This document shows, in pieces, positions 9,153 through 22,490 of a stretch of DNA of 64,000 bases (position 1 is its first letter; every line of letters starts with the position of its first letter). A program made the position numbers and the translations under genes. The stretch is from Paracoccus sp. SCSIO 75233 (GTDB lineage Bacteria; Pseudomonadota; Alphaproteobacteria; Rhodobacterales; Rhodobacteraceae). The notes under the pieces were generated by a model, which searched no databases, was not told the origin of the DNA, and was given only the letters and a program-made list of their open reading frames with translations. The stretch is taken from contig NZ_CP115757.1 in assembly GCF_027912675.1 (NCBI RefSeq), positions 1,116,001-1,180,000 on the forward strand, in the 5' to 3' direction.

Positions 9153-9240
9153 TCGCGGCAACATAAGCGCCGCCATGTTCTTGCCAATCCGCCCCACGCT
9201 TTGGTAGCACCGTGTTCAACCTGTCAGGAAAGGTAGCATA
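9153..9240 (+). promoter_or_regulatory. leader of the fabZ-lpxAIB operon
   Basis: 88 bp separate the moxR operon from fabZ, while the genes on either side are packed with overlaps, so this is the natural place for the lipid A operon promoter. The ribosome-binding site AGGAAAGG sits just upstream of the fabZ ATG. I could not pick a convincing -35/-10 pair. Confidence 0.4.
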
Positions 9241-9717
9241 ATGGCCGAGACCCAGACGACCGACGCCGATATCGGCCTGATCCAGCGGATTATTCCGCAT
9301 CGTTATCCATTCCTGCTGATCGACCGGGTGCGCGACATCGTTCCGCATAAATCCGGCGTCGGCATCAAGAATGTGACCTTCAACGAGCCGCATTTTCAGG
9401 GCCATTTCCCCGGCCAGCCGGTCATGCCCGGCGTGACCATCGTGGAGGCGATGGCCCAGACGGCGGCGGTTGTTGTGGGCGTCAGCCTCGATCTGGCCGA
9501 TAAGGGGATGAACACCTATTTCATGGCCATCGACAAGGTGAAGTTCCGCCGCATGGTCGTTCCCGGCGACGTTCTGGAACTGGCGGTCGAGGTCAAGCGC
9601 GGCGGCGGCAAGATCTGGAAATTCGCCGGACGCGGCACGGTCGACGGCGAGCTTGCCTGCGAGGCGGAGTTTACCGCGATGATGGACCCGCCCGCGAAAG
9701 GCGGTGCGGATGGCTGA
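9241..9717 (+). CDS. fabZ: 3-hydroxyacyl-ACP dehydratase FabZ
   Basis: 158 aa, the normal length. It dehydrates (3R)-hydroxyacyl-ACP in type II fatty-acid synthesis and competes with LpxA for hydroxyacyl-ACP. The hot-dog active site is intact: [14 protein letters not shown], then the catalytic His in [15 protein letters not shown] and the Glu in VEAMAQ. Its position ahead of lpxA is the classic arrangement that ties fatty-acid and lipid A flux together. The stop overlaps the lpxA start by 8 bp. Confidence 0.97.
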   Translation: MAETQTTDADIGLIQRIIPHRYPFLLIDRVRDIVPHKSGVGIKNVTFNEPHFQGHFPGQPVMPGVTIVEAMAQTAAVVVGVSLDLADKGMNTYFMAIDKVKFRRMVVPGDVLELAVEVKRGGGKIWKFAGRGTVDGELACEAEFTAMMDPPAKGGADG

Positions 9718-10492
9718 GACGCTCATCCACCCCTCTGCCGTGATCGCAGAGGGGGCGCAGATCGGACAGGGGGCCCGGATCGGGCCGTTCTGCTGCATCG
9801 GCCCGCAGGTCCGGCTGGGCGACCGGGTAGAACTGAAATCCCATGTCGTGATCGAGGGCGATACCGCCGTGGGCGAGGATAGCGTGGTGTTTCCCTTCGC
9901 CTCCATCGGGCAGGCACCTCAGGATCTGAAATTCAAGGGCGAGCAGACGCGGCTGGAGATCGGCGCACGCAACCGCATCCGCGAATATGTGACCATGAAC
10001 CCCGGCACCGAAGGCGGCGGCGGGGTCACGCAGGTCGGGGATGACGGGTTGTTCATGTCCTCCTGCCATGTCGCGCATGACTGCCGGATCGGGGACCGCG
10101 TGGTGCTGGTGAACTCCGTCGCGGTGGCGGGGCATTGCCATATCGGCGATGACGTGGTGATCGGCGGGCTGTCGGGCATCCATCAATTCGTCCGCATCGG
10201 GCGCGGTGCCATGATCGGGGCCTTGTCGATGGTGACCGCCGATGTGCTGCCCTTCGGGCTGGTGCAGGGGCCGCGCGCACATCTGGACGGGCTGAACCTT
10301 GTCGGGCTGAAACGCCGCGGCGCGACGCGGGGCGAGATTGCCGAGCTTCGCCAGATGCTCGCCGGGTTGAGCGAGGGCGCGTTCCGTGACCGTGCGCGCG
10401 AGATGCAGGGTCAGGATCACGGCGACCGGGCGCGGGAGATGCTGGACTTCATCCTCGGCCCCTCGGATCGGAGCTTCTTGAAACCGCTATGA
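9710..10492 (+). CDS. lpxA: UDP-N-acetylglucosamine acyltransferase LpxA
   Basis: 260 aa. It transfers a 3-hydroxyacyl chain from ACP to UDP-GlcNAc, the first step of lipid A synthesis, in the cytoplasm. The N-terminal two-thirds is a left-handed beta-helix of hexapeptide repeats ([20 protein letters not shown]), and the catalytic His is in [15 protein letters not shown]. The C-terminal helical part binds ACP ([21 protein letters not shown]). I chose the ATG at 9710 inside the fabZ end; a GTG two codons upstream is the alternative. It overlaps lpxI by ATGA. Confidence 0.96.
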   Translation: MAETLIHPSAVIAEGAQIGQGARIGPFCCIGPQVRLGDRVELKSHVVIEGDTAVGEDSVVFPFASIGQAPQDLKFKGEQTRLEIGARNRIREYVTMNPGTEGGGGVTQVGDDGLFMSSCHVAHDCRIGDRVVLVNSVAVAGHCHIGDDVVIGGLSGIHQFVRIGRGAMIGALSMVTADVLPFGLVQGPRAHLDGLNLVGLKRRGATRGEIAELRQMLAGLSEGAFRDRAREMQGQDHGDRAREMLDFILGPSDRSFLKPL

Positions 10493-11286
10493 GCCGGACC
10501 GCCATCATTGCCGGGCAGGGCGCGCTTGCCCCGACTGTCGCCGCCATGCTGGATAATCCCGTAGTCGCAGCCCTTGAAGGCTTTGCGCCGCCGATCCCGC
10601 ATGAGACCTTCCGGCTGGAACGGCTGGTGCCGTTTTTCGACTGGCTGGCCGATCAGGATGTCAGCCGCGTGACCTTCGCAGGCGCCGTTCGCCGCCCGCG
10701 TCTGGACCCGGAGGCGTTCGATCCGCGCACAGCCAGCCTCGTCCCGCGCATACTGACCGCGATGCAGTCAGGCGATGACGCGGCGCTGCGCGAGGTGATC
10801 GCGCTGTTCGAGGAGTTCGGCTTCACCGTTGCCGGCACCGCCGAGATCGCCCCCAATCTGGTGCCCGGCGCGGGCATGCTGGCCGGGGAGCCGTCGGCGG
10901 CGGATATTGCCGATGCAGACCGCGCCGCGAAGATTGTCGAGGGCTTGGGTGCGCTCGATCTCGGGCAGGGGGCGGTCGTGGCACAGGGGCTGTGCCTTGC
11001 GGTCGAGACGATACCGGGCACCGCCGCGATGCTGGAATTCGTCGCCCAGCATCAGGATATGCGCCCGCGCAAGAATGGCGCGCGCGGCGTGTTCTGGAAA
11101 GCGCCGAAGCCCGGGCAGGACCGGCGGATCGACCTGCCGACCATCGGGCCGGAGACGGTCGATCAGGCGGCGGCGGCGGGGCTGGCCGGGATCGCGTGGC
11201 AGGCGGGTGGCGTAATTCTGCTTGAGCGTGAAACGGCACTGGAACGCGCCCGCGATGCCGGTATATTCCTGTGGGCGCGCGACTAG
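10489..11286 (+). CDS. lpxI: UDP-2,3-diacylglucosamine pyrophosphatase LpxI (DUF1009)
   Basis: 265 aa. LpxI is the alphaproteobacterial replacement for LpxH and hydrolyses UDP-2,3-diacylglucosamine to lipid X. Family features include the N-terminal IIAGQGALAP, the VTFAGAVRRP segment, GAGMLAGEPSAADIADA in the middle, and the C-terminal GIAWQAGGVILLERE. The gene sits exactly where expected, between lpxA and lpxB, with a 4-bp overlap to lpxA. A strong ribosome-binding site for lpxB lies 34 bp after its stop. Confidence 0.94.
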   Translation: MSRTAIIAGQGALAPTVAAMLDNPVVAALEGFAPPIPHETFRLERLVPFFDWLADQDVSRVTFAGAVRRPRLDPEAFDPRTASLVPRILTAMQSGDDAALREVIALFEEFGFTVAGTAEIAPNLVPGAGMLAGEPSAADIADADRAAKIVEGLGALDLGQGAVVAQGLCLAVETIPGTAAMLEFVAQHQDMRPRKNGARGVFWKAPKPGQDRRIDLPTIGPETVDQAAAAGLAGIAWQAGGVILLERETALERARDAGIFLWARD

Positions 11287-11333
11287 CGGCGTGACGGTTT
11301 TCGTGCAATTCGGCAATGCGAAGGAGGTCCCGG

Positions 11334-12488
11334 ATGCGTGTCTTCCTGATTGCGGGTGAGGCTTCGGGCGACAAGCTGGGCGGGGCGCTCATGGCCGGTC
11401 TGCGGACGCTTGCGCCGGATACGGGCTTCGACGGGATCGGCGGCGCGGAGATGCAGGCGGCAGGTCTGGTATCGCGCTTTCCGATGGACGAGCTGTCGGT
11501 GATGGGCATCGCCGAGGTGCTGCCGAAATACCGCCATCTGAAGCGCCGCATAGCGGAGACCGCTGCGGCTGTGGCCGAAACCGCGCCGGATGTGCTGCTG
11601 ACCATCGACAGCCCGGATTTCTGCCTGCGTGTGGCGGCGGCGGCGAAGGCGCGCGGCTACACCGGGCCGGTCGTGCATTACGTCGCCCCCTCTGTCTGGG
11701 CGTGGCGTGCGGGGCGGGCGCAGAAAATGGCGAAGGTGGTGGATCACGTCCTCGCCCTGCTGCCCTTCGAGCCGCCCTATATGGAAGCCGCCGGGATGAG
11801 CTGCGATTTCGTCGGTCATCCGGTCGTCGCGGAAGAACGTGCCACGCCGGAGGAGGCGCTTGCGTTCCGCGAAGCGCATGAAATCGGCGCGGATGTGCCG
11901 CTGGTGATCTGCCTGCCCGGTTCCCGTCAGGGCGAGGTCGCCCGGCTTGCGCCGCGTTTTGACGAGGCGCTGATTCGGGTCCGCGACCGTATCCCGGAAA
12001 TGCGGGTGGTGATTCCGACCGTGCCCGGCGTGTCGCGCATGGTGCGGGAAATGACCCGGCGCTGGCCGACCGCCCCGGTGGTGGTGGAGGACCCCGCCCA
12101 GAAGCGGGCGGCGTTCCGGGCGGCTGATCTGGCGCTGGCGGCGTCGGGGACGGTCAGCCTTGAACTGGCGGCGAATGCGGTGCCGATGGTGATCGCTTAC
12201 GACATGGCGCCGGTTTCACGCTGGATGATCGGGATGTTGCTGAAAACCGATACGGTGACGCTGGTCAATCTGGTCAGCGAGACCCGCGCCGTGCCGGAGT
12301 TCTTGGGCCGCAAATGCACCCCGGATCAGATCGCCGGGGCGCTGCTCAATCTGCTGGAATATCCCGAGGGCCGTGCCGCGCAGATGGCTGCGATGTCGGC
12401 GACGATGCAGCGTCTGGGCGAAGGTGGTGCGCCGCCCGGCTTGCGGGCCGCGCATTCCGTGCTGGACTTCCTTCAGCGCCGGGCCTGA
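11334..12488 (+). CDS. lpxB: lipid-A-disaccharide synthase LpxB
   Basis: 384 aa, GT19 glycosyltransferase joining lipid X and UDP-diacylglucosamine into the beta-1,6 disaccharide; peripheral membrane enzyme. The opening [43 protein letters not shown] and the donor-site [13 protein letters not shown] are hallmarks. The ATG at 11334 has a near-perfect AAGGAGGT 6 nt upstream, which decides the start over an in-frame upstream alternative. The last 16 bp overlap the convergent mnmA gene, with no room for a separate terminator. Confidence 0.96.
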   Translation: MRVFLIAGEASGDKLGGALMAGLRTLAPDTGFDGIGGAEMQAAGLVSRFPMDELSVMGIAEVLPKYRHLKRRIAETAAAVAETAPDVLLTIDSPDFCLRVAAAAKARGYTGPVVHYVAPSVWAWRAGRAQKMAKVVDHVLALLPFEPPYMEAAGMSCDFVGHPVVAEERATPEEALAFREAHEIGADVPLVICLPGSRQGEVARLAPRFDEALIRVRDRIPEMRVVIPTVPGVSRMVREMTRRWPTAPVVVEDPAQKRAAFRAADLALAASGTVSLELAANAVPMVIAYDMAPVSRWMIGMLLKTDTVTLVNLVSETRAVPEFLGRKCTPDQIAGALLNLLEYPEGRAAQMAAMSATMQRLGEGGAPPGLRAAHSVLDFLQRRA

Positions 12489-13627
12489 ATCCAGCCGCCG
12501 CCCAGCACCCTCGTGCCGTCGGTTTCGTAGAACACGCAGGCCTGACCGGGGCTGACGCCTTCCTCCGGGTCCAGCAATTCGACCTCCGCGGTGCGTGGCC
12601 CCATTGCCCGCAGAATCGCCCCGCGTGGTGGACGGGTGGAGCGGATGCGGACGGCGATCTCGCGCGGCTCGCCCTCGAACGGGCCATCACCGATCCAGTT
12701 GACCTCGCCCACAGGGACGATCCGGGTCGACAGCGCCTCACGCGGGCCGACGATGACGCGGCGGGTCTCGGGGTCGAGCTTCACCACATAAAGCGGATCG
12801 CCCAGACCGCCGATGCCAAGCCCGCGCCGCTGACCGATCGTGTAGTGGATGACCCCGCGATGCTCGGCCAGCACATTGCCGTCCATATCCACGATCTCCC
12901 CCGGATCGGCCGCACCGGGACGCAGCTTTTCGATGACCGAGGCGTAGTTGCCGTTCGGCACGAAACAGATGTCCTGACTGTCCGGCTTATCCGCCACTGA
13001 CAGCCCGTATTGCGCCGCCATTGCCCGCGTCTCTGCCTTGCTTTTCAGATGGCCAAGCGGGAAGCGCAGGAAATCGAGCTGCTCCTGCGTGGTGGAGAAC
13101 AGGAAATAACTCTGATCGCGGGCCGGGTCGGCGGCCATGTGCAATTCGGCCCGTTCCGGCCCCATTCGACGCTGGATATAGTGTCCGGTTGCCATGCAAT
13201 CGGCATCGAGATCGCGCGCCGTTTCCAGAAGGTCGCGAAATTTCACCCGTTCATTGCACCGAATGCAAGGAACCGGAGTCGCGCCGGCGAGATAAGCATC
13301 GGCGAATTCGTCGATCACCGACTCCTTAAATTTATTCTCATAGTCCAGAACGTAATGCGGGAATCCGACACGCTCGGCCACCCGCCTTGCGTCGTGAATA
13401 TCCTGCCCTGCACAGCATGCGCCTTTTTTCGCCAGCGCCGCGCCGTGATCGTAAAGCTGTAGCGTCACGCCGATGACGTCATAACCTTCCTGTGCCAGAT
13501 GCGCGGCCACGACCGAACTGTCGACGCCGCCGGACATGGCAACGACGACGCGCGTCTTCTCTGGGGGATTGACAAAACCCAAGGAATTCAGGCCACTATG
13601 GGCATGTTTTAGAGTTGTGGCTGTCAC
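12473..13627 (-). CDS. mnmA: tRNA 2-thiouridine(34) synthase MnmA
   Basis: 384 aa. MnmA thiolates U34 of tRNA-Lys, -Glu and -Gln. The PP-loop is SGGVDSS; the catalytic Cys pair is in [11 protein letters not shown] and [18 protein letters not shown]-type [13 protein letters not shown] and the C-terminal beta-barrel are present. I prefer the GTG start at 13627, which has GAAAGGAC 4-10 nt upstream and gives normal length. The same frame continues to an ATG at 13711 that would add 28 unlikely residues. It is transcribed divergently from sciP. Confidence 0.94.
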   Translation of the reverse strand: MTATTLKHAHSGLNSLGFVNPPEKTRVVVAMSGGVDSSVVAAHLAQEGYDVIGVTLQLYDHGAALAKKGACCAGQDIHDARRVAERVGFPHYVLDYENKFKESVIDEFADAYLAGATPVPCIRCNERVKFRDLLETARDLDADCMATGHYIQRRMGPERAELHMAADPARDQSYFLFSTTQEQLDFLRFPLGHLKSKAETRAMAAQYGLSVADKPDSQDICFVPNGNYASVIEKLRPGAADPGEIVDMDGNVLAEHRGVIHYTIGQRRGLGIGGLGDPLYVVKLDPETRRVIVGPREALSTRIVPVGEVNWIGDGPFEGEPREIAVRIRSTRPPRGAILRAMGPRTAEVELLDPEEGVSPGQACVFYETDGTRVLGGGWIQARR

Positions 13628-13760
13628 GGACGTCCTTTCAGGCGGCGTCTCCGCCGGTTCTTTGTTGAAAATTATAGGAACTATTCGTCCGTTCTTAAAG
13701 GGCGGGTTCATTGCTGATTAAGCCATGCATGGCAGCAATGCGTTGAGAAAGGAGCCATTT
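13628..13760 (+). promoter_or_regulatory. divergent mnmA/sciP regulatory region
   Basis: 133 bp between divergent starts. It holds two TTAA tetramers (13695-13698 and 13718-13721), which could be CtrA half-sites but lack the ideal TTAA-N7-TTAA spacing, a perfect 12-bp palindrome GCCATGCATGGC (13722-13733), and the sciP ribosome-binding site GAAAGGAG. CtrA control of sciP is known in Caulobacter; here it is only inferred. Confidence 0.35.
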
Positions 13761-14036
13761 ATGTATCTGCGAAAAACAGCCGGGCCGCGAACTGTGACAC
13801 TGCCCAATGGCACGGTGCTGTCATATGCCGATCTGCCGCCGGTGGACACGCGCTGGGTCGCCTCGCGCAAGGCGACCGTGGTGTATGCGGTCGAATACGA
13901 TCTCATCACCCGGAAAGAGGCGATTGAGCGCTACGGGCTTTCGGATGAGGAGTTTGAAAGCTGGCGGCGTGCCATCGAGAAACACGGCATACACGCTTTG
14001 CGTGTGACTACCCTTCAAAATTACAGACAATTTTAA
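13761..14036 (+). CDS. sciP: CtrA inhibitor SciP (DUF1153)
   Basis: 91 aa, the family's usual size. SciP is a small helix-turn-helix-like protein that binds CtrA and dampens activation of CtrA-dependent genes. The DUF1153 core is plain: PRTVTLPNGTVLSYADLPP, then RWVASRKATVVYAVEYDLITRKEAIERYGLSDEEFESWRRA. The ATG at 13761 has GAAAGGAG at ideal distance; the frame extends 12 codons further but without a ribosome-binding site. ctrA starts 95 bp downstream in the same direction, an arrangement common in Rhodobacterales. Confidence 0.93.
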   Translation: MYLRKTAGPRTVTLPNGTVLSYADLPPVDTRWVASRKATVVYAVEYDLITRKEAIERYGLSDEEFESWRRAIEKHGIHALRVTTLQNYRQF

Positions 14037-14131
14037 GTTGTATTTGTCGCTGAATTCATATTTAGTAACAATATATTAAGCTTTGATCGTGATCGTTTCC
14101 TTGTGTCACGATACAATACGGGAAAAAAGTA
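14037..14131 (+). promoter_or_regulatory. A+T-rich ctrA promoter region with inverted repeat
   Basis: 95 bp, far more A+T-rich than its surroundings. It contains TTAG and TTAA tetramers near 14062 and 14076 and an inverted repeat with arms ATCGTGA (14086-14092) and TCACGAT (14106-14112) separated by 13 bp. This is consistent with a regulated ctrA promoter; the binding protein is unknown. The ctrA Shine-Dalgarno (GGGAAAAAAG) is weak. Confidence 0.45.
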
Positions 14132-14842
14132 ATGCGTATCCTTCTGGTTGAAGATGACCCGGCAACGGCACGCGGCATTGAGATGATGCTGACCCATGCA
14201 AGCTATAACGTGTTTACCACGGATATGGGTGAGGAAGGGATCGATCTCGCGAAGCTGTATGATTACGATCTGATCCTGCTCGATCTGGATCTGCCGGATA
14301 TGAGCGGGATCGACGTGCTGCGACAGATCCGTCTGTCGCGCATCGACACGCCGATCCTGATCCTCACCGGCTCCGACGATACGGAGGTCAAGCTGCGCGG
14401 CTTCGGCTTCGGTGCCGATGACTATATGACCAAGCCCTTCAACCGGGCGGAGCTGGTGGCCCGGATCGCGGCGATCATCCGGCGGTCGCAGGGTCACGCC
14501 CAGGCGATCATCCAGACCGGCGATCTGGTGGTCAATCTCGACGCCCGCTCGGTCGAGGTGCATGGCAAGCCGGTCAACCTGACTGGCAAGGAGTATCAGA
14601 TCCTTGAATTGCTGACCATGCGCAAGGGGACGACGCTGACCAAGGAGATGTTCCTCAACCATCTTTACGGCGGCATGGATGAGCCGGAATTGAAGATCAT
14701 CGATGTGTTCATCTGCAAGCTGCGCAAGAAGCTGTCGGCGGCGATGAACGGCGAAAATCATATCGAAACCGTCTGGGGCCGCGGCTATGTGCTGCGCGAC
14801 CCGCAACCCACTGCGCAGGAAAGGCTGGCCGTGGGCGCCTGA
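14132..14842 (+). CDS. ctrA: cell-cycle response regulator CtrA
   Basis: 236 aa OmpR-family response regulator. The receiver domain (1-120) has the acidic pair in LLVEDD, the phosphoacceptor Asp in [12 protein letters not shown], and Lys in MTKPF. The winged-helix domain includes the CtrA-specific [26 protein letters not shown] and [21 protein letters not shown]. In Rhodobacterales CtrA is usually non-essential and controls motility, gene-transfer-agent and quorum-linked genes. It is paired with the antagonist SciP upstream. Not part of an obvious operon with ligA, which has its own ribosome-binding site 115 bp on. Confidence 0.97.
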   Translation: MRILLVEDDPATARGIEMMLTHASYNVFTTDMGEEGIDLAKLYDYDLILLDLDLPDMSGIDVLRQIRLSRIDTPILILTGSDDTEVKLRGFGFGADDYMTKPFNRAELVARIAAIIRRSQGHAQAIIQTGDLVVNLDARSVEVHGKPVNLTGKEYQILELLTMRKGTTLTKEMFLNHLYGGMDEPELKIIDVFICKLRKKLSAAMNGENHIETVWGRGYVLRDPQPTAQERLAVGA

Positions 14843-14945
14843 CCGGCGGGACGTTCACGATGGCCGCGCTGATCTCTGGTCAGGCGGGCGAGGACGGTCT
14901 ATCACCCGTCAGGGGCGGCCCGCATCATCCGGGCCGGGAACATGA

Positions 14946-19381
<4,436 letters not shown>

Positions 19382-19452
19382 ATGTTCTCTAAAAGTTCTT
19401 GCCGAATCGCGTTCGATGTGAGAACAAAGAGGCAACTCTAAGGGAGATTGCC

Positions 19453-19590
19453 ATGACTGACGCCGTAAAATCCGTTCTGACGTCCGAAAATACCTCGCTC
19501 CGCGAACTTGCTGCGGATGCGCTTGGGGTGATCGCGATCTCGGTTTCGACCGTGGCGATGCTCTGGCTTCCTGCGATTTTGTCTGCCTGA
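19453..19590 (+). CDS. 45-aa small membrane protein, unknown
   Basis: I do not recognise a named family. The 45 residues have a polar N-terminal half with charged helix SLRELAADALG and a single hydrophobic segment of about 18 residues (VIAISVSTVAMLWLPAIL). An AAGGGAG ribosome-binding site sits 6 nt upstream and a strong intrinsic terminator follows 40 bp after the stop. That argues for a genuine, separately transcribed small gene rather than chance. Likely an inner-membrane peptide; function unknown. Confidence 0.65.
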   Translation: MTDAVKSVLTSENTSLRELAADALGVIAISVSTVAMLWLPAILSA

Positions 19591-19629
19591 CCTGTTCCGT
19601 GACGGCTCCCCGGCCCCGGAAAGGTTCCT

Positions 19630-19667
19630 GCGGGTGGTGCGGCCCCGGCCCATCACCCGCTTTTTTA
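19630..19667 (+). terminator. Rho-independent terminator after the 45-aa gene
   Basis: A 10-bp stem with one G-U pair, GCGGGTGGTG (19630-19639) against CATCACCCGC (19651-19660), an 11-nt loop, then six T residues. It ends the recG/small-gene transcript. Confidence 0.85.
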
Positions 19668-19828
19668 TTTGCCGTGTGAAATGAGTTTTTTTGACAGGGA
19701 GGGTTTTGGCTTTTCGACTTATGCGTCCGCCGCTGGTTGCGGGTCTGGTGATTGATCCGCGTCTGGACATTCGCGCCGGTATCGGCGTTGCTGTGCGCAA
19801 AGGGTAACGAGTTATACGGGGCAGCAAG

Positions 19829-21373
19829 GTGGACGGAAAAAGCGTCACCGGCATTCATCATGTCACCGCGATCACGCGCGATGTGCAGCGGAATGTCGAT
19901 TTCTATGCCGGGTTTCTTGGGCTGCGGCTGGTCAAGCAGACCGGCGGTTTTGAGGACGGCGCGCAGCTGCATCTGATCTATGGGGATCAACTGGGCAGCC
20001 CGGGTTCGCTGATCACGTTTCTGGTATGGCAGCATGGCGCACCGGGTCGCGTCGGGCTGGGCCAGATCAGCGAGATCGGTTTTGCCGTGCCGCCGGACAG
20101 TATCGGCGAGTGGCTGCAAAAGGCGATGTCGGCAGGGGTGTCCGTCGATGGCCCGAAAAAGGAACTGGGCGAGACGGTTTTGCGGCTGCGCGATCCTGAC
20201 GGGATTATCGTGAAGCTGATCGGGATCGATCTGCCTGCCGCCGCAGCACTACCCGATATGCAGGCCCTGCGTCGCATCCGCTCGGTCACCATCTTGACGG
20301 CGGATGCCGAAGCGACGGCTGAATTTGCGGCCCGGTTCGGTTATCGCCGGGTTGCGCAGGACGGGCCGTTCACGCGAATGGCCTCAGATACGGATGTGAT
20401 CGACCTGCGCCAATCCGCCGGTTTTGTGGACGGCGCACCGGGAACGGGGGTGTTCGATCATGTCGCCTTTCGCGCGCCTGATGTGGATGCGGTACGGCAG
20501 ATGCGGCTGGACCTGCGGGATCATGACGGCGTGACTAATGTGCATGACCGCAAATATTTCCTGTCGCTTTACGTTCGCGAACCGGCGGGGACGCTGTTCG
20601 AATATGCCACGGACGGGCCCGGCATGACGGTCGATGAGGCGGCGGAGGATCTTGGCCAGACCCTGATGATTCCGCCCGCCGATGCAGCCCGCGCCGATGA
20701 TCTGCGGGTGATCCTGCCGCAATTCGCCCTGCCCGGAGAGGAGAGATGGCCGATGCGCGATCTGCAATTCATACACCGTTTTCACCGGCCCGACGATGCC
20801 GATGGCTCGGTCATCGTGCTGATGCATGGCACTGGCGGCGACGAAACCGATCTGATGCCGCTGGCGCATCGCGCCGCGCCACGCGCCACGCTGTTGGGCG
20901 TGCGGGGACGTTCGACGGAAGAAGGGATCAACCGCTGGTTCCGCCGTTATGACGCTGTCACCTACGATCAGGCCGATATCCTGGCGGAGGCGGCTGCATT
21001 TGCCGCATTCATGGGGGATGCGATCCGTGGATATGGGCTCGACGCGGCGCGGATCACCCATCTGGGCTATTCGAACGGCGCGAACCTGTTGGGCGCGGTC
21101 ATGCGCCTGCACCCCGATGCAGTCAGCCGGGCGATCATGCTGCGCGGGATCGAGATATTGGAGGACGCACCGTCTTCGGCGCTTTCCGGCAAACAGGCGC
21201 TGATCCTGACCGGGGCGCGTGATCCGTTTGCGCGCATGGCACCGGCGCTTGAAACCTCGCTTCGCAAGTCTGGGGTCGATCTGGATGCGCGGGTTATCGC
21301 GGCAGGGCATGAACTCGCGGCGGAGGATCTGTCAGCCGTTGAGGCTTGGCTGAGCGCGCATGAAAATCGCTGA
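19829..21373 (+). CDS. fusion: ring-cleaving-dioxygenase-type VOC protein + phospholipase/carboxylesterase-type hydrolase
   Basis: 514 aa, GTG start. Residues 6-275 are two vicinal-oxygen-chelate modules of the MhqO type, with likely metal ligands His11 (GIHHVT), His211 (FDHVAF) and Glu258 (TLFEYATDGPG). Residues about 305-514 are an MhqD/YtpP-like alpha/beta hydrolase: oxyanion loop MHGTGGDETDL, nucleophile Ser415 in LGYSNGA, Asp465 in TGARDPF and His494 in AAGHEL. All catalytic residues of both halves are present. In Bacillus subtilis MhqO and MhqD are separate products of a quinone-induced operon. An in-frame ATG at 20753 with GGAGAGGAG upstream could start a free hydrolase. It heads the quinone-detoxification gene set and has no close upstream partner. 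Confidence 0.88.
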   Translation: MDGKSVTGIHHVTAITRDVQRNVDFYAGFLGLRLVKQTGGFEDGAQLHLIYGDQLGSPGSLITFLVWQHGAPGRVGLGQISEIGFAVPPDSIGEWLQKAMSAGVSVDGPKKELGETVLRLRDPDGIIVKLIGIDLPAAAALPDMQALRRIRSVTILTADAEATAEFAARFGYRRVAQDGPFTRMASDTDVIDLRQSAGFVDGAPGTGVFDHVAFRAPDVDAVRQMRLDLRDHDGVTNVHDRKYFLSLYVREPAGTLFEYATDGPGMTVDEAAEDLGQTLMIPPADAARADDLRVILPQFALPGEERWPMRDLQFIHRFHRPDDADGSVIVLMHGTGGDETDLMPLAHRAAPRATLLGVRGRSTEEGINRWFRRYDAVTYDQADILAEAAAFAAFMGDAIRGYGLDAARITHLGYSNGANLLGAVMRLHPDAVSRAIMLRGIEILEDAPSSALSGKQALILTGARDPFARMAPALETSLRKSGVDLDARVIAAGHELAAEDLSAVEAWLSAHENR

Positions 21374-21418
21374 GCGGAAAGGCGGCGGCGCGATCCGCCG
21401 CCTTTCCTGTCGTCTCAC

Positions 21419-22279
21419 TTACAGCTTGCCGAAGCGGCCTGCGTTGAAATCCGTGATGGCCTGACGGATTTCGGCTTCGGTGTTCATGACGAACGGCCCA
21501 TAAGCCGCGACCGGCTCATCAATCGGTTCGCCGGAGAGGATCAGCAGCTTGGCATCGGACGCGGCTGCGACGGTGAACTCGCCCCCGTCGCGTGACAGCA
21601 GCGCGGTCGAGGCGTCGGAGAGCTTTGTTTCACCATTCACCGTGACCTTGCCACTCAGGACAACCACCGTCACGTTATGACCGTCGACCGGATGCAGCGT
21701 GACCGACTTGCCGGGGTTCAGGCGCAGATCCCAGACGTCGATCGGGGTGAAGGTCTTCGCGGGCCCTTCCGTGTTGTCGAACGAACCGGCGATGACCCGC
21801 ATTTGCCCGGCGTCATCCGGCAGGGGAACCGACGGGATCTCGCCATCGGGGATACCCTGATAGCCCGGCTCGGCGGATTTGTCCCTGGCGGGCAGGTTGA
21901 CCCAAAGCTGCACCATCTCGAAATTGCCGCCGGTCGCGGTAAAATCATGGCTGTGGAATTCTTTATGCAGAATGCCGCTGCCCGCTGTCATCCACTGCAC
22001 GTCGCCCTTGCGGATCACGCCGCCGCGACCTGTGGAATCGCCGTGCTCGACCTCGCCGTCATAAACGATGGTGACGGTTTCAAAGCCCTTATGCGGGTGA
22101 ACATCGACGCCGCGCGGCATGTCCGCCGGTTCGAACTGATATGGCCCGCCATAATCGAGCAGCAGGAACGGCGAATGCCCGTTGCCGCCGCCCATATGTG
22201 AAAACAGCGAACGGACCGGGAAGCCGTCACCGACCCAATGGGCCTGCGGCGCGGTGCTGGTAGAGAGGATCTGACGCAT
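21419..22279 (-). CDS. pirin family protein (quercetinase-like bicupin)
   Basis: 286 aa. Bacterial pirins are Fe-dependent cupins; some (E. coli YhhW) have quercetin 2,3-dioxygenase activity. The metal ligands are intact: HPHKGFETVT gives two His, and GSGILHKEF supplies the third His and the Glu. The C-terminal cupin (HNVTVVVLSGKVTVNGE) and PFVMNTEAEIRQAITDF ending are typical. The ATG at 22279 has CAGGAG 7 nt upstream. It is divergent from the FMN reductase gene; the 211-bp spacer contains a palindrome shared with the LysR regulator's promoter. Confidence 0.93.
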   Translation of the reverse strand: MRQILSTSTAPQAHWVGDGFPVRSLFSHMGGGNGHSPFLLLDYGGPYQFEPADMPRGVDVHPHKGFETVTIVYDGEVEHGDSTGRGGVIRKGDVQWMTAGSGILHKEFHSHDFTATGGNFEMVQLWVNLPARDKSAEPGYQGIPDGEIPSVPLPDDAGQMRVIAGSFDNTEGPAKTFTPIDVWDLRLNPGKSVTLHPVDGHNVTVVVLSGKVTVNGETKLSDASTALLSRDGGEFTVAAASDAKLLILSGEPIDEPVAAYGPFVMNTEAEIRQAITDFNAGRFGKL

Positions 22280-22362
22280 CGGAAAACTCCTGACATTATG
22301 GGGCGGGTTGCCGCCGTTGCCAGAAAGGTTGGGACGGCATGGCCTGACGGCAAGGTTTAATC

Positions 22363-22384
22363 CGTTCGGCAAAACAGAACGCCG
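22363..22384. promoter_or_regulatory. candidate LysR-type operator between pirin and FMN reductase
   Basis: Inverted repeat CGTTC (22363-22367) and GAACG (22377-22381) separated by 9 bp, extended on the right to GAACGCCG and on the left to CGTTCGG. The same arms and spacing occur at 26917-26935 in front of the LysR gene of this locus, where the arms are longer. Both lie between divergent genes. The shared regulator is inferred. Confidence 0.6.
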
Positions 22385-22490
22385 CATTACCAATTCCGGT
22401 TCTGGCGCTTCCGGCGTGGGATGCGCAGTCTGTTACCCGGAACAACCGCGCGACTGATCCGTTATGGTCGCGACAGACAAGGAGCATGTT

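Noticed and set aside
14062..14079. Perfect CtrA binding site before ctrA
   Set aside because: TTAG and TTAA tetramers are present but spaced 10 bp rather than 7, so I do not call a consensus CtrA box.
19780..19829. Copy of the shared palindrome before the fusion gene
   Set aside because: TTGCTGTGCGCAA near 19789 has a T-N11-A shape but does not match the arms of the two other sites.
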